Positions 28,003 through 36,046 of a DNA stretch of 64,000 bases are shown piece by piece. The notes under the pieces were generated by a model, which was given only the letters and a program-made list of their open reading frames with translations, searched no databases and was not told the DNA's origin. The stretch covers positions 1 through 64,000 of the forward strand of contig DATNAQ010000035.1 in NCBI GenBank assembly GCA_035607415.1. Direction: 5' to 3'. Both the position numbers and the translations under genes were made by a program. Every line of letters starts with the position of its first letter. Within the stretch, counting starts at the first letter, position 1. The DNA is from JAQBQH01 sp035607415 (GTDB taxonomy: Bacteria > Myxococcota_A > Polyangia > Palsa-1104).

Positions 28003-29024
28003 GGCCGCTCGTCAGCCTGTTTCACAGCCTGACGGTGCGCGAGTGGCTCATCGCGGCCTGCGACATCCTCATCGTCTACTACGTCATCTACCGCACGCTG
28101 CTGCTCATCAAGGGCACGCGCGCGGCGCAGATGCTGATCGGCATCGTGCTCGTCGGTGCCGGCTTCTTCGCGGCCAAGCTCCTCGAGCTGACGACGTTGT
28201 CGTGGCTGCTCGACAATCTCATCAACTACTCGATCATCTTCTTCATCGTCATCTTCCAGCACGACATCCGGCGCGGCCTCATGCGCGTCGGCCAGAACCT
28301 GTTCATCTACGCGCGGCCCTACGAGCAGACCTTCGTGTTCGAGGAGGTGATCAAGGCGACCGAGCGGCTGGCGACGTCGCGCGTGGGCGCGCTCATCGTG
28401 CTCGAGCGCGACGCCGATCTCGTCGACTACCTGAACGAGCCGGGCGTGGAGATGGACTCGAAGGTGTCGGAGGAGCTCCTGGTCTCGCTGTTTTTGCCCG
28501 ACAGCGAGAACAAGCTCCACGACGGCGCCGTGATCATCAAGAACCTGCGCATCGCGCAGGCGGGCGCGGTCTTGCCGCTGTCGGCGAACGCGCGGCTCGA
28601 CAAGGCGCTCGGCACGCGCCATCGCGCCGCCATCGGCGTGACCGAAGAGACCGACGCCGTCGTCGTGGTCGTCTCCGAGGAGCGCGGATCGATCTCGCTC
28701 TGCTTCGGCGGCAACATCGCGCGCGACCTCGATTCGCCGACGCTGCGCAAGGCGCTGCTCGGCCTGTTCCAGAAGCAGAAGCGGCGCACGCAGACGACGA
28801 AGCAGAAGGAGCGCGAGGTGCCGGCGGCGCTGGAGGCGCTGCCCTTCGAGAAGCCGCAGCCGCCCGAGGAGGCCGATTCGGCGCCGATCGTGGCGAGCGT
28901 CGTCGAGGGCGGCGCCGGCAACGGCACCGGCACCGGCGAGCGCAACGGCGGGGGCGACGCGGGCGAGGCCGAGGACACCAAGCGTGACGCCGCCGTCGAG
29001 GCCAAGCCGTCGGAGGCTTCGTAA
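27999..29024 (+). CDS. cdaA: diadenylate cyclase CdaA
   Basis: Makes c-di-AMP from two ATP. 341 residues, three N-terminal membrane helices (about 15-85), then the DAC domain with HDGAVIIKNLRI (DGA motif, about 173) and GTRHRAAIGV (RHR motif, about 206). Both catalytic motifs are intact. The C-terminal 90 residues form a charged, low-complexity tail (KQKRRTQTTKQKERE, then Gly/Glu-rich) longer than in Firmicutes CdaA. Operon folP-cdaA-cdaR-glmM, the conserved arrangement in which CdaR and GlmM regulate the cyclase. Confidence 0.95.
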   Translation: MRPLVSLFHSLTVREWLIAACDILIVYYVIYRTLLLIKGTRAAQMLIGIVLVGAGFFAAKLLELTTLSWLLDNLINYSIIFFIVIFQHDIRRGLMRVGQNLFIYARPYEQTFVFEEVIKATERLATSRVGALIVLERDADLVDYLNEPGVEMDSKVSEELLVSLFLPDSENKLHDGAVIIKNLRIAQAGAVLPLSANARLDKALGTRHRAAIGVTEETDAVVVVVSEERGSISLCFGGNIARDLDSPTLRKALLGLFQKQKRRTQTTKQKEREVPAALEALPFEKPQPPEEADSAPIVASVVEGGAGNGTGTGERNGGGDAGEAEDTKRDAAVEAKPSEAS

Positions 29025-29959
29025 TGGCGCGCCCGCTGCTCCTGCGCATCTTCGCCGACGAGCTGCCCATCAAGGTCCTGTCGATGGTGCTGGCGGTGAC
29101 GCTGTTCGTGCTCGTGCGCAACGACAAGGACGCGACCTCGGGCGCCTACGTCAAGGTCATCTACACGATGCCCGACGATCGCGTGCTCGTGTCGGACCCG
29201 GTGTCGGAGATCAAGGTGTCGGTGCGCGGGCCGTGGACCAAGCTGCAGCACCTCGATCGCTCGCTCGAGCCGATCCGCATCGACCTCACCAACGTCAAGA
29301 CGCCCGACGTGCGCATCGACGAGGACGCCATCAAGGTGCCGGCCGGCGTGCGCGTGTCGTCGATCGTCCCGTCGGAGGTGCACGTCGAGTTCGAGCCGCG
29401 CGTGCAGCGCCAGGTGCCGGTGCAGCCGATCCTCGAGGGGCAGCCGGCCGAGGGCTATCGTGTCGCCAAGGTCACCGCCGAGCCGGCGGTGGTGCGCGTC
29501 GACGGCGCCAAGAGCGCGGTCGCGGCCATCGAGCGCGTGCCGACGCGCCCCTTGCGCATCACCGACGCGCGCGGGCCGGTCAAGGGCGACGTGGCGCTCG
29601 AGGCGCCGCCGGCGCACACGCGCTTCCTCGAGGCGACGACCGTCTCGGTGCGCGCCGACGTGCAGGCGGCGATGGTCGAGCGCACCTTCGAGGATCTGCC
29701 GATCAAGGTGGTGGGGCTGACCCATCTCGAGGCGACGCTCGAGCCGGCGACGGCGCGCTTGACGATCCGCGGCCCGTCGCCGCTCGTCGCCGACGTCAGC
29801 GAGCGGACGGTGAGCCTCAAGATCGACGCGGCGCTGATCGACACGCGCCCGCCGTCGAAGTACACCCGCACGCTGACGGTCAGCGGGTTGCCGGCCGGCG
29901 TCGCGGCAGAGGTGCAGCCGGATACGATCATGCTTACAACCCACCGTAAGCATGAGTAA
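29024..29959 (+). CDS. YbbR-domain protein (CdaR-like regulator)
   Basis: 311 residues with an N-terminal membrane anchor (ELPIKVLSMVLAVTLFVLVRN, the typical YbbR opening) and repeated YbbR beta domains outside the membrane (PVQPILEGQPAEGYRVAKVTAEPAVVRVDG; LPIKVVGLTHLEATLEP). In Firmicutes CdaR binds CdaA and modulates c-di-AMP output. The same gene order here supports that role. The ATG overlaps the cdaA stop (TAATG), and the end overlaps glmM by 8 bp. Confidence 0.88.
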   Translation: MARPLLLRIFADELPIKVLSMVLAVTLFVLVRNDKDATSGAYVKVIYTMPDDRVLVSDPVSEIKVSVRGPWTKLQHLDRSLEPIRIDLTNVKTPDVRIDEDAIKVPAGVRVSSIVPSEVHVEFEPRVQRQVPVQPILEGQPAEGYRVAKVTAEPAVVRVDGAKSAVAAIERVPTRPLRITDARGPVKGDVALEAPPAHTRFLEATTVSVRADVQAAMVERTFEDLPIKVVGLTHLEATLEPATARLTIRGPSPLVADVSERTVSLKIDAALIDTRPPSKYTRTLTVSGLPAGVAAEVQPDTIMLTTHRKHE

Positions 29960-31358
29960 GCTAGCGCCCGTGACCGATCGAATGCCACAACTCCCCGTTC
30001 GACAACTGTTCGGCACCGACGGCGTTCGCGGACGCGCCAACGTCGATCCGATGACGCCCGAGATGGCGCTCAAGCTCGGACGCGCCGTCGCCTATCACTT
30101 CCGCGCCAAGCACAAGTCGGGACGCGGGCGCATCGTCATCGGCAAGGACACGCGCCTGTCGGGCTACCTGTTCGAGACGGCGCTCGCCGCCGGCATCTGC
30201 TCGATGGGCGCCGACGTCATGCTGTGCGGACCGCTGCCGACGCCGGGCATCGCCTTCATCACCTCGTCGATGCGCGCCGACGCGGGCGTGGTCATCTCGG
30301 CGTCGCACAATCCGTTCGAGGACAACGGCATCAAGATCTTCGCCGCCGACGGCTTCAAGCTGCCCGACGACGTCGAGGCGCGGCTCGAGGAGCTCATGGT
30401 TTCCGACGAGCTCGACCGCAATCGGCCGCACGGCGCGGAGATTGGCAAGGCCAGCAAGATCGAGGACTCGCGCGGGCGCTACGTGCAGTTCCTCAAGAAC
30501 GCGTTCCCGCGGCAGCTCACGCTCGAAGGGCTGCGCGTGGTCGTCGACTGCGCCAACGGCGCCGCCTACAAAGTGGCGCCGGCGGTGTTCTCGGAGCTCG
30601 GCGCCGACGTGATCACGCTGTCGGCGCGGCCCGACGGCACCAACATCAACGACGACTGCGGCGCCCTGCATCCGGGCAAGATGCAGGCGGCGGTCAAGAA
30701 GCACGGGGCGCACATCGGCATCGCCGTCGACGGCGACGCCGACCGCGTCATCATCGCCGACGAGCACGGCGAAGAGGTCGACGGCGACAGCATCATGGCG
30801 ATGTGCGCGCGGCGCATGATCGAGCGCGGCGAGCTCAAGCACAAGACGCTGGTGACGACGGTGATGTCGAACATCGGCCTCGAGCGCTCGCTGGCGCAGG
30901 CGGGCGGGCGTCTCGAGCGCGTGCAGGTCGGCGACCGCTACGTCGTCGAGTCGATGCGCAACAACGGCTACAACTTCGGCGGCGAGCAGTCGGGGCACCT
31001 CGTGTTCCTCGACCACATGACCACCGGCGACGGCGTGCTCGGCGCGCTGCAGGTGCTGGCGGTGATGCTGGAGTCGCAAAAGCCGCTGTCGGAGCTGCGG
31101 CGCGTGATGACGCGCTATCCGCAGGTGCTCGTGAACCTGAAGGTCCGGGAGAAGAAGCCGCTCGCCGACCTGCCGTCGGTGTCGGCGGCGATCGCCAAGA
31201 TCGAGAAGGTGCTCGGCGGCGACGGGCGCGTGCTGGTGCGCTACTCGGGCACCGAGCCGAAGGTGCGCGTGATGGTCGAAGGCCAGGACGAGACCGTCAT
31301 CAAGGGCTACGCCGACGAGATCGCCGCCGCGCTCGAGCAGGCCTGCGGCGTCGCCTAG
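29952..31358 (+). CDS. glmM: phosphoglucosamine mutase
   Basis: Converts glucosamine-6-phosphate to glucosamine-1-phosphate for peptidoglycan and LPS. 468 residues. N-terminal LFGTDGVRGRAN; the phosphoserine site in VVISASHNPFEDNGIKIF (Ser about 117); metal loop VDGDADRVI (DGDADR, about 259-264); sugar loop GGEQSGHLVF; phosphate loop RYSGTEPKVRVMVEG. Last gene of the c-di-AMP operon; GlmM also binds CdaA in other species. Starts at 29952, 29970 or 29982 are possible; the first overlaps the cdaR-like gene. Confidence 0.96.
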   Translation: MSKLAPVTDRMPQLPVRQLFGTDGVRGRANVDPMTPEMALKLGRAVAYHFRAKHKSGRGRIVIGKDTRLSGYLFETALAAGICSMGADVMLCGPLPTPGIAFITSSMRADAGVVISASHNPFEDNGIKIFAADGFKLPDDVEARLEELMVSDELDRNRPHGAEIGKASKIEDSRGRYVQFLKNAFPRQLTLEGLRVVVDCANGAAYKVAPAVFSELGADVITLSARPDGTNINDDCGALHPGKMQAAVKKHGAHIGIAVDGDADRVIIADEHGEEVDGDSIMAMCARRMIERGELKHKTLVTTVMSNIGLERSLAQAGGRLERVQVGDRYVVESMRNNGYNFGGEQSGHLVFLDHMTTGDGVLGALQVLAVMLESQKPLSELRRVMTRYPQVLVNLKVREKKPLADLPSVSAAIAKIEKVLGGDGRVLVRYSGTEPKVRVMVEGQDETVIKGYADEIAAALEQACGVA

Positions 31359-31400
31359 CGCCTACATCCGCGCGCATCCCACGGAGCTCACGACCGCGCG

Positions 31401-31429
31401 TTGACAGCGACGGGGGAGGGCGATAGCGT
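31401..31429 (+). promoter_or_regulatory. promoter TTGACA-17 bp-TAGCGT
   Basis: A perfect -35 TTGACA (31401-31406) is separated by 17 bp from TAGCGT (31424-31429), which ends 6 nt before GTG 31436. It is the best promoter in the window and again predicts a leaderless message. Confidence 0.6.
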
Positions 31430-31435
31430 CTCGTC

Positions 31436-32029
31436 GTGGCGCGCGCCTTTTTGATCCTCTTCGTCGTCGCTGTCGCCGCCGTGGCCACGCTCGTCGCGGG
31501 CTGCGGCGTCGACGGGCGCAACGGCTCGGGCGTGGTCGGGCAGGGCATCTGCCCGGGTCACCCCGATCAGTGCGGCGGCAAGTGCTGCGGCGCCACCTGC
31601 GTCGACGTCGCGCGCGATCCGCGCAACTGCGGCGACTGCGGCAGCATCTGCCCCGTCGGCACCATCTGCCTCGGCGGCAGCTGCGGCTGCCCGCCGAACG
31701 GCGACAAGTGCAGCCTCGGCCAGTCGTGCTGCGGCGCGCTCGGCTGCGTCAGCCTCGACAGCGACATCCGCAACTGCGGCGGCTGCGGCACGCGCTGCCC
31801 CGACGGCGCCACCTGCGCCGGCGGCAAGTGCATGTGCAACGGCCAGATGTGCCTGCCGGCGGTGGACCCGACCGGCGAGGGCTCGGTACCGCCCGGGTTC
31901 TGTACCTGCACCGGCAACTGCGCGAGCGATCCGACGCGCAGCTGCATCGCCATGGACTGCTGCTACGCCGACTACGCCGCCGGCCGGTGCACGCCCGCGA
32001 CCAGCTGCGGCATGTGGACCTACCCATGA
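31436..32029 (+). CDS. Cys-rich lipoprotein with NCGxCG repeats
   Basis: 197 residues. Lipobox LVAGC (cysteine 22). The mature part holds more than 25 cysteines arranged in repeats such as DPRNCGDCGSICPVGTICLGGSCGC and DIRNCGGCGTRCPDGATC. This is the stigma-like cysteine pattern widespread in myxobacterial outer-surface proteins. Many disulfides are expected; the function is unknown. Its TGA overlaps an ATG that opens the repeated leader element (ATGA). Confidence 0.8.
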   Translation: MARAFLILFVVAVAAVATLVAGCGVDGRNGSGVVGQGICPGHPDQCGGKCCGATCVDVARDPRNCGDCGSICPVGTICLGGSCGCPPNGDKCSLGQSCCGALGCVSLDSDIRNCGGCGTRCPDGATCAGGKCMCNGQMCLPAVDPTGEGSVPPGFCTCTGNCASDPTRSCIAMDCCYADYAAGRCTPATSCGMWTYP

Positions 32030-32135
32030 GTGAGCGAACGCAGTCGACGGGTTTTCGCGCCCTCACCGACGAGTGCAGCGAGTCGTCGATCTGGAACCTG
32101 GGCGCGCCGAGACGGAGTGAGCGAGCGGTGCAACG
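32026..32135 (+). repeat. dispersed leader element, copy A (before pdxJ)
   Basis: One of three related sequences of about 100-110 bp. Blocks in order: ATGAGTGAGCGAACGCAG at 32026, CGAGTGCAGCGAGTCG at about 32070, GGAGTGAGCGAGCGG at 32114, then the pdxJ ATG. It also encodes an exact 37-codon reading frame (MSERTQS... to the TGA that overlaps the pdxJ start). Whether that peptide is made is unknown. Confidence 0.65.
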
Positions 32136-32882
32136 ATGAGTATGAAGCTGCATGTGAACGTCGATCACGTCGCGACGCTGCGCCAGGCGCGCGGGACGTC
32201 GTATCCCGATCCGGTGTGGGCGGCAGCGCTGGTCGAGCTCGCCGGCGGCGACGGCATCACCGTGCACCTGCGCGAGGATCGCCGGCACATCCAGGATCGC
32301 GACGTGCGCCTCCTGCGCCAGACGGTGCGCGGCGTCTTGAACCTCGAGATGGCGGCGACCGACGAGATGGTGCGCATCGCGCGCGACCTCAAGCCCGACA
32401 TCGTGTCGCTCGTGCCGGAGAAGCGGCAGGAGCAGACGACCGAAGGCGGGCTCGACGTCACCGGCGCCGCCAAGGCGAGCGTGGCGGCGGCGATCGAGGC
32501 GCTGACCAAGGACGGCATCGCCGTCAGCCTGTTCATCGATCCCGCCGAGGACGCGATCGAAGCCGCCAAAGAATTGGGCGCGCCGCGCGTCGAGCTGCAC
32601 ACCGGCGACTACTGCAACGTGTGGCGCGGGCTGGCGGGCGCCGCGACGCAGAAGGAGCTGGCGCGCATCGAGCGCTCGGCGGTGCGCGGCGCCGAGCTCG
32701 GGCTGCACGTCGCCGCCGGCCACGGGCTCGACTACGGCAACGTCGGCGACGTCGCCGCCATCCGCGAGATCGAAGAGCTCAACATCGGGCACGCCATCGT
32801 CGCGCGCGCGGTGCTCGTCGGCATGGAGCGCGCGGTGCGCGAGATGCGCGAAGCCGTCGAGCGCGTGCGGGGGCGCGCCTAA
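32136..32882 (+). CDS. pdxJ: pyridoxine 5'-phosphate synthase
   Basis: Last step of the DXP-dependent vitamin B6 pathway: condenses 1-deoxyxylulose-5-phosphate with aminoacetone phosphate. 248 residues. LHVNVDHVATLRQARG (4-19), DGITVHLREDRRHIQDRDV, LVPEKRQEQTTEGG and the late HVAAGHGLDYGNV are all diagnostic. The ATG has no Shine-Dalgarno sequence; the 15 bases GCGGTGCAACGATGA around it recur at the acpS start. It begins at the end of repeat copy A. Confidence 0.96.
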   Translation: MSMKLHVNVDHVATLRQARGTSYPDPVWAAALVELAGGDGITVHLREDRRHIQDRDVRLLRQTVRGVLNLEMAATDEMVRIARDLKPDIVSLVPEKRQEQTTEGGLDVTGAAKASVAAAIEALTKDGIAVSLFIDPAEDAIEAAKELGAPRVELHTGDYCNVWRGLAGAATQKELARIERSAVRGAELGLHVAAGHGLDYGNVGDVAAIREIEELNIGHAIVARAVLVGMERAVREMREAVERVRGRA

Positions 32883-32921
32883 CGTGCGCGCGCCGGGCCG
32901 CAGCGCACGTGCGGTGCAACG

Positions 32922-33293
32922 ATGATCTTGGGCGTGGGCGTGGATCTGACGCCGGTCAGCCGCATGCAGAAGGCGTTCGACGCGCACCCCGAGCGCCTCG
33001 AGGCGCGCCTGTTCACCGACGGCGAGCGCGCCTATTGCCGCGCCAAGGCGCAGGCGGCGCAGCACTTCGCGGCCCGCTTCGCCGCCAAGGAGGCGCTCCT
33101 GAAGGCGCTGCACGTGCCCGAGGGGCTGCGCTGGCACGAGCTCGAGGTGGTCAACGACGGCGAAGGCGCGCCCAGCTTCCGCCTGAGCGGCAACGCGGCC
33201 GCGGCGGCGACGGCGCGCGGCGTGCGCAAGCTGCACCTTTCGATCACGCACGCCGACGACTCGGCGATGGCGTTCGTGATAGCCGAGGGCTGA
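32922..33293 (+). CDS. acpS: holo-[acyl-carrier-protein] synthase
   Basis: Transfers 4'-phosphopantetheine from CoA to acyl carrier protein. 123 residues, normal length. ILGVGVDLTPVSRM holds the Mg-binding Asp8, and RFAAKEALLKAL (about 47-58) the catalytic Glu/Lys pair. The C-terminal strand LHLSITHADDSAMAFVIAE is typical. It shares 15 bases around its start with pdxJ. The stop overlaps the ATG of the next gene (TGATG). Confidence 0.94.
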   Translation: MILGVGVDLTPVSRMQKAFDAHPERLEARLFTDGERAYCRAKAQAAQHFAARFAAKEALLKALHVPEGLRWHELEVVNDGEGAPSFRLSGNAAAAATARGVRKLHLSITHADDSAMAFVIAEG

Positions 33294-34786
33294 TGTCACT
33301 CGTCGTCACGGCCGAACAGATGCGCGCGCTCGATCGCGAGACGATCGACTCGGTGGGCGTGCCCGGCGTCGTGCTCATGGAATCCGCCGGCCGTGGCGTC
33401 GTCGAGGTCATCGCGCGCCACTACGACGTGCCGCACGCGCGCGTCGTCGTCTTCTGCGGCCCCGGCAACAACGGCGGCGATGGCTACGTGATCGCGCGCC
33501 ATCTCGGCAACCGCGGCGCCGACGTCATCGTCGGGCTCGTCGGAGAGCGCGACAAGATCAAGGGCGACGCGCGCATCCACTTCGATGCCTGCGCCAAATC
33601 CGCAGTGCGCATCTTCGAGGCCGACAAGGCGCCGCTCCATCGCAACGACATCGTCGTCGACGCGATCTTCGGGACCGGCCTCGCGCGCCCCGTCGGCGCC
33701 GGCGCGGCGCGCGACGCCATCGCCCGCATGCGCGCGCACCGCGGGCCGGTCGTCGCCGTCGATGTGCCCTCGGGCCTCGACGCCGACAAGGGCATCATCG
33801 GCCCCTGCGTGCGCGCCGATCACACCGTCACCTTCGCCTTCGCCAAGCTCGGGCTCGTCGGCGCCGAAGAGCAGTCGGTGGTCGGCACGCTGCACGTCGT
33901 CGACATCGGTATCCCCGACAAGCTCGCGCGCGAGCGGGGCGTCAAGGCCGAGCTCCTCGAAGAGTCGGTGCTGGGGCCGCTGCGCGCGCGCAGCCTCACC
34001 GAGCACAAGGGCACGCACGGCCACGTCCTCGTCGTCGCCGGCTCGCGCGGCAAGACCGGCGCCGCGCTGCTCGCCGGCATCGCGGTCTTGCGCGCCGGCG
34101 GTGGGCTGTGCACCGTCGCCATGCCGCCCGAAGCCGCCACGCTCGTCGAGGGGCGCGTGCCCGAGCTCATGATCGAGCCTGTCGGCGACATCCAGTCGCT
34201 CCTCGCGGGCAAGAAGGCGGCCGCGATCGGCCCCGGCATCGCGCGCGACGACGCCGCGCTCGCCCGCATCCGCGCGCTGGGCAACTCGGAGCTGCCGCTC
34301 GTCGTCGACGCCGACGCGCTCAACGCCATCGCCTCCGATCACGCGCTGCTACCGCGCCGCGGCTCGCCGACGGTGCTGACGCCGCATCCCGGCGAAGCGG
34401 CGCGCCTCCTCGGCGCCACCGTCGGCGCGGTGCAGGAAGATCGCATCGGCGCGGCGCGCGCCATCGCCGACAAATACGGCGCCGTCTGCGTCTTGAAGGG
34501 CGCGCGCACCGTCATCGCCGCGCCCGACGGCCGCCTCGCCGTGAACCCCACCGGCAACCCCGGCATGGGCACCGCCGGCACCGGCGACGTGCTCACCGGC
34601 GTCACCGCTGCGGCGCTCGCCCGCCTGCACGACGGCAACGGGCGCGTCGACCCGTTCGCCTCCGCCTGCGCCGCCGTCTACCTGCACGGCGCCGCCGGCG
34701 ATCGCGCCGCCGGGCTGCGCTCCGAGACCGGCCTCGTCGCCAGCGACGTCATCGACTCGTTGCCACATCTGCTCGCCGCGCGCTGA
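33293..34786 (+). CDS. bifunctional NAD(P)H-hydrate epimerase / ADP-dependent dehydratase
   Basis: Repairs hydrated NAD(P)H. 497 residues. N-terminal YjeF_N epimerase domain (1-215) with VVFCGPGNNGGDGYVIARHL and VDVPSGLDADKG. C-terminal ribokinase-like dehydratase domain (225-497) with HVLVVAGSRGKTGAALLAGIAVLRAG, VLTPHPGEAARLLG and the catalytic-site motif NPTGNPGMGTAGTGDVLTGV. This is the usual nnrE-nnrD fusion, and both halves look complete. Start by TGATG overlap with acpS. Confidence 0.95.
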   Translation: MSLVVTAEQMRALDRETIDSVGVPGVVLMESAGRGVVEVIARHYDVPHARVVVFCGPGNNGGDGYVIARHLGNRGADVIVGLVGERDKIKGDARIHFDACAKSAVRIFEADKAPLHRNDIVVDAIFGTGLARPVGAGAARDAIARMRAHRGPVVAVDVPSGLDADKGIIGPCVRADHTVTFAFAKLGLVGAEEQSVVGTLHVVDIGIPDKLARERGVKAELLEESVLGPLRARSLTEHKGTHGHVLVVAGSRGKTGAALLAGIAVLRAGGGLCTVAMPPEAATLVEGRVPELMIEPVGDIQSLLAGKKAAAIGPGIARDDAALARIRALGNSELPLVVDADALNAIASDHALLPRRGSPTVLTPHPGEAARLLGATVGAVQEDRIGAARAIADKYGAVCVLKGARTVIAAPDGRLAVNPTGNPGMGTAGTGDVLTGVTAAALARLHDGNGRVDPFASACAAVYLHGAAGDRAAGLRSETGLVASDVIDSLPHLLAAR

Positions 34787-34857
34787 CAAAACGGCACGCC
34801 CGCGCCGCAACCACGCGAAATCGCGCCCGGCACGCCCGCTGCAATGCAGCCCCGGCC

Positions 34858-35379
34858 ATGGAGCTTCACGAATTCATCGCCGAGCTGTACCCACACGCGC
34901 GTCTCCTTTCGCGCCTCGCCCGTCGCTGGGCCGGCGCCGACGCCGACGACCTCGTGCAGGAGACGTTCGCGCGCGCCATCGCCGCGCGCCATCGCTACCA
35001 GCCGGGCTCGAACGGCCGCGCGTGGCTGTGCCGCATCCTGTGCAACCTCGCCATCAGTGAGCGCCGCCGCCGCATGCGCGACGAGCGCCTGCGGGCGCGC
35101 GTGATGACGCTGGTGCCCGCGGAGCCCCCGCGCGAGCCCGAGCCTCCGCCGCTCGACGAGGGCGACCTCGCCGCTGCGCTGGCCGCGCTGGCACCGGCCG
35201 AGCGGCGCATCCTCGAGCTCGCCGAGATCGAAGAGCTGAGCTACCGCGAGATCGCGCGCGCGCTCGACTGCCCCGTCGGCACCGTCATGTCCCGGTTGCA
35301 CCGCGCGCGTCGTCACCTGCGCCAGGCTGCGCAAGCGCGCCTCCCGGAGCAAACGGCGACTCTGCGCGCAGCAGCCTGA
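34858..35379 (+). CDS. ECF-type RNA polymerase sigma factor
   Basis: 173 residues. Region 2 at about 5-72 (RWAGADADDLVQETFARAIAARHRYQPGSNGRAWLCRILCNLAISERRR), acidic Pro-rich linker (about 85-105), region 4 at about 110-160 (LAPAERRILELAEIEELSYREIARALDCPVGTVMSRLHRARRHL). No anti-sigma gene follows. Instead the 3' end overlaps by 95 bp the end of an opposing PrsW-type protease gene. The group and target promoters cannot be assigned by eye. Confidence 0.92.
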   Translation: MELHEFIAELYPHARLLSRLARRWAGADADDLVQETFARAIAARHRYQPGSNGRAWLCRILCNLAISERRRRMRDERLRARVMTLVPAEPPREPEPPPLDEGDLAAALAALAPAERRILELAEIEELSYREIARALDCPVGTVMSRLHRARRHLRQAAQARLPEQTATLRAAA

Positions 35380-36034
35380 TCTGCCGCACGATGATCGGCA
35401 CCATCAGCGACATGTAGAGCCAGATGAGCGGCGACAGCGGTTTGTAGATCAGCAGAAAATCGTAGAGCCCGTGCAGGAGCGCCGCGCAGACCACCATCGG
35501 CCACACGCGGTAGTTCTCATCGAACTTCCTGCGCCCGAGCGCGTAGCCCCACGTCGTCGAGAAGATGACGTGCCCGGGCAGCGCGAACAAGGAGCGGATG
35601 CCGAGCGCGCCCCACTGGATGTGCCCGGTGTGCCAGTCGATCACGTAGAGCACGTTCTCGAGGCTGGCGAAGCCGAGCGCCGCCGCCGCGGCGTAGATGA
35701 TGCCGTCGAGCGGCTCGTTGAACTCTTTGTTGCGATAGACGAACAAGCGCACCGAGGCGAACTTCGCCAGCTCCTCGCACGGGCCGATCACGAGGAAGCA
35801 GCCGATCGCCATCGGGATCGGCGCGATCGCGCCCGACTCGACGTAGCGCAGGAACGGATAGAACATCCCGGCCAGCCGCTCGCCGGCGAACGCAGGCGCG
35901 ATGGCGATGATGCCGAGCGCGAAGGTGGCGAGCACGAGGCGCTTCGGCTCCGGCTCGTACCAATCGGTGCGGTAGATGATCCACAGCCAGATCACGCCGG
36001 GAATCATCGGTATGATGAGCGCGGCGAGACCCAT
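35285..36034 (-). CDS. PrsW family intramembrane metalloprotease
   Basis: 249 residues, about eight membrane helices. Conserved features: GPCEELAKF (EExxK, about 104-112), FASLENVLYV (E-N, about 134), LPGHVIFSTTWGYALG (H, about 157) and ALLHGLYDF (HxxxD, about 190), the metal-site residues of the PrsW/CPBP superfamily. In Bacillus subtilis PrsW makes the first cut in the anti-sigma factor RsiW. Here the gene ends inside an ECF sigma gene, which fits such a role but does not prove it. TAGATT lies 6 nt before the start. Confidence 0.85.
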   Translation of the reverse strand: MGLAALIIPMIPGVIWLWIIYRTDWYEPEPKRLVLATFALGIIAIAPAFAGERLAGMFYPFLRYVESGAIAPIPMAIGCFLVIGPCEELAKFASVRLFVYRNKEFNEPLDGIIYAAAAALGFASLENVLYVIDWHTGHIQWGALGIRSLFALPGHVIFSTTWGYALGRRKFDENYRVWPMVVCAALLHGLYDFLLIYKPLSPLIWLYMSLMVPIIVRQIRLLRAESPFAPGGALAQPGAGDDARGATGT

Positions 36035-36040
36035 CCCGTG

Positions 36041-36046
36041 AATCTA
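36041..36046 (-). promoter_or_regulatory. -10-like hexamer TAGATT (minus strand)
   Basis: TAGATT ends exactly 6 nt before the PrsW ATG at 36034 on the minus strand; no Shine-Dalgarno sequence. The region is only 9 bp from the stop of the upstream gene. Confidence 0.45.
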
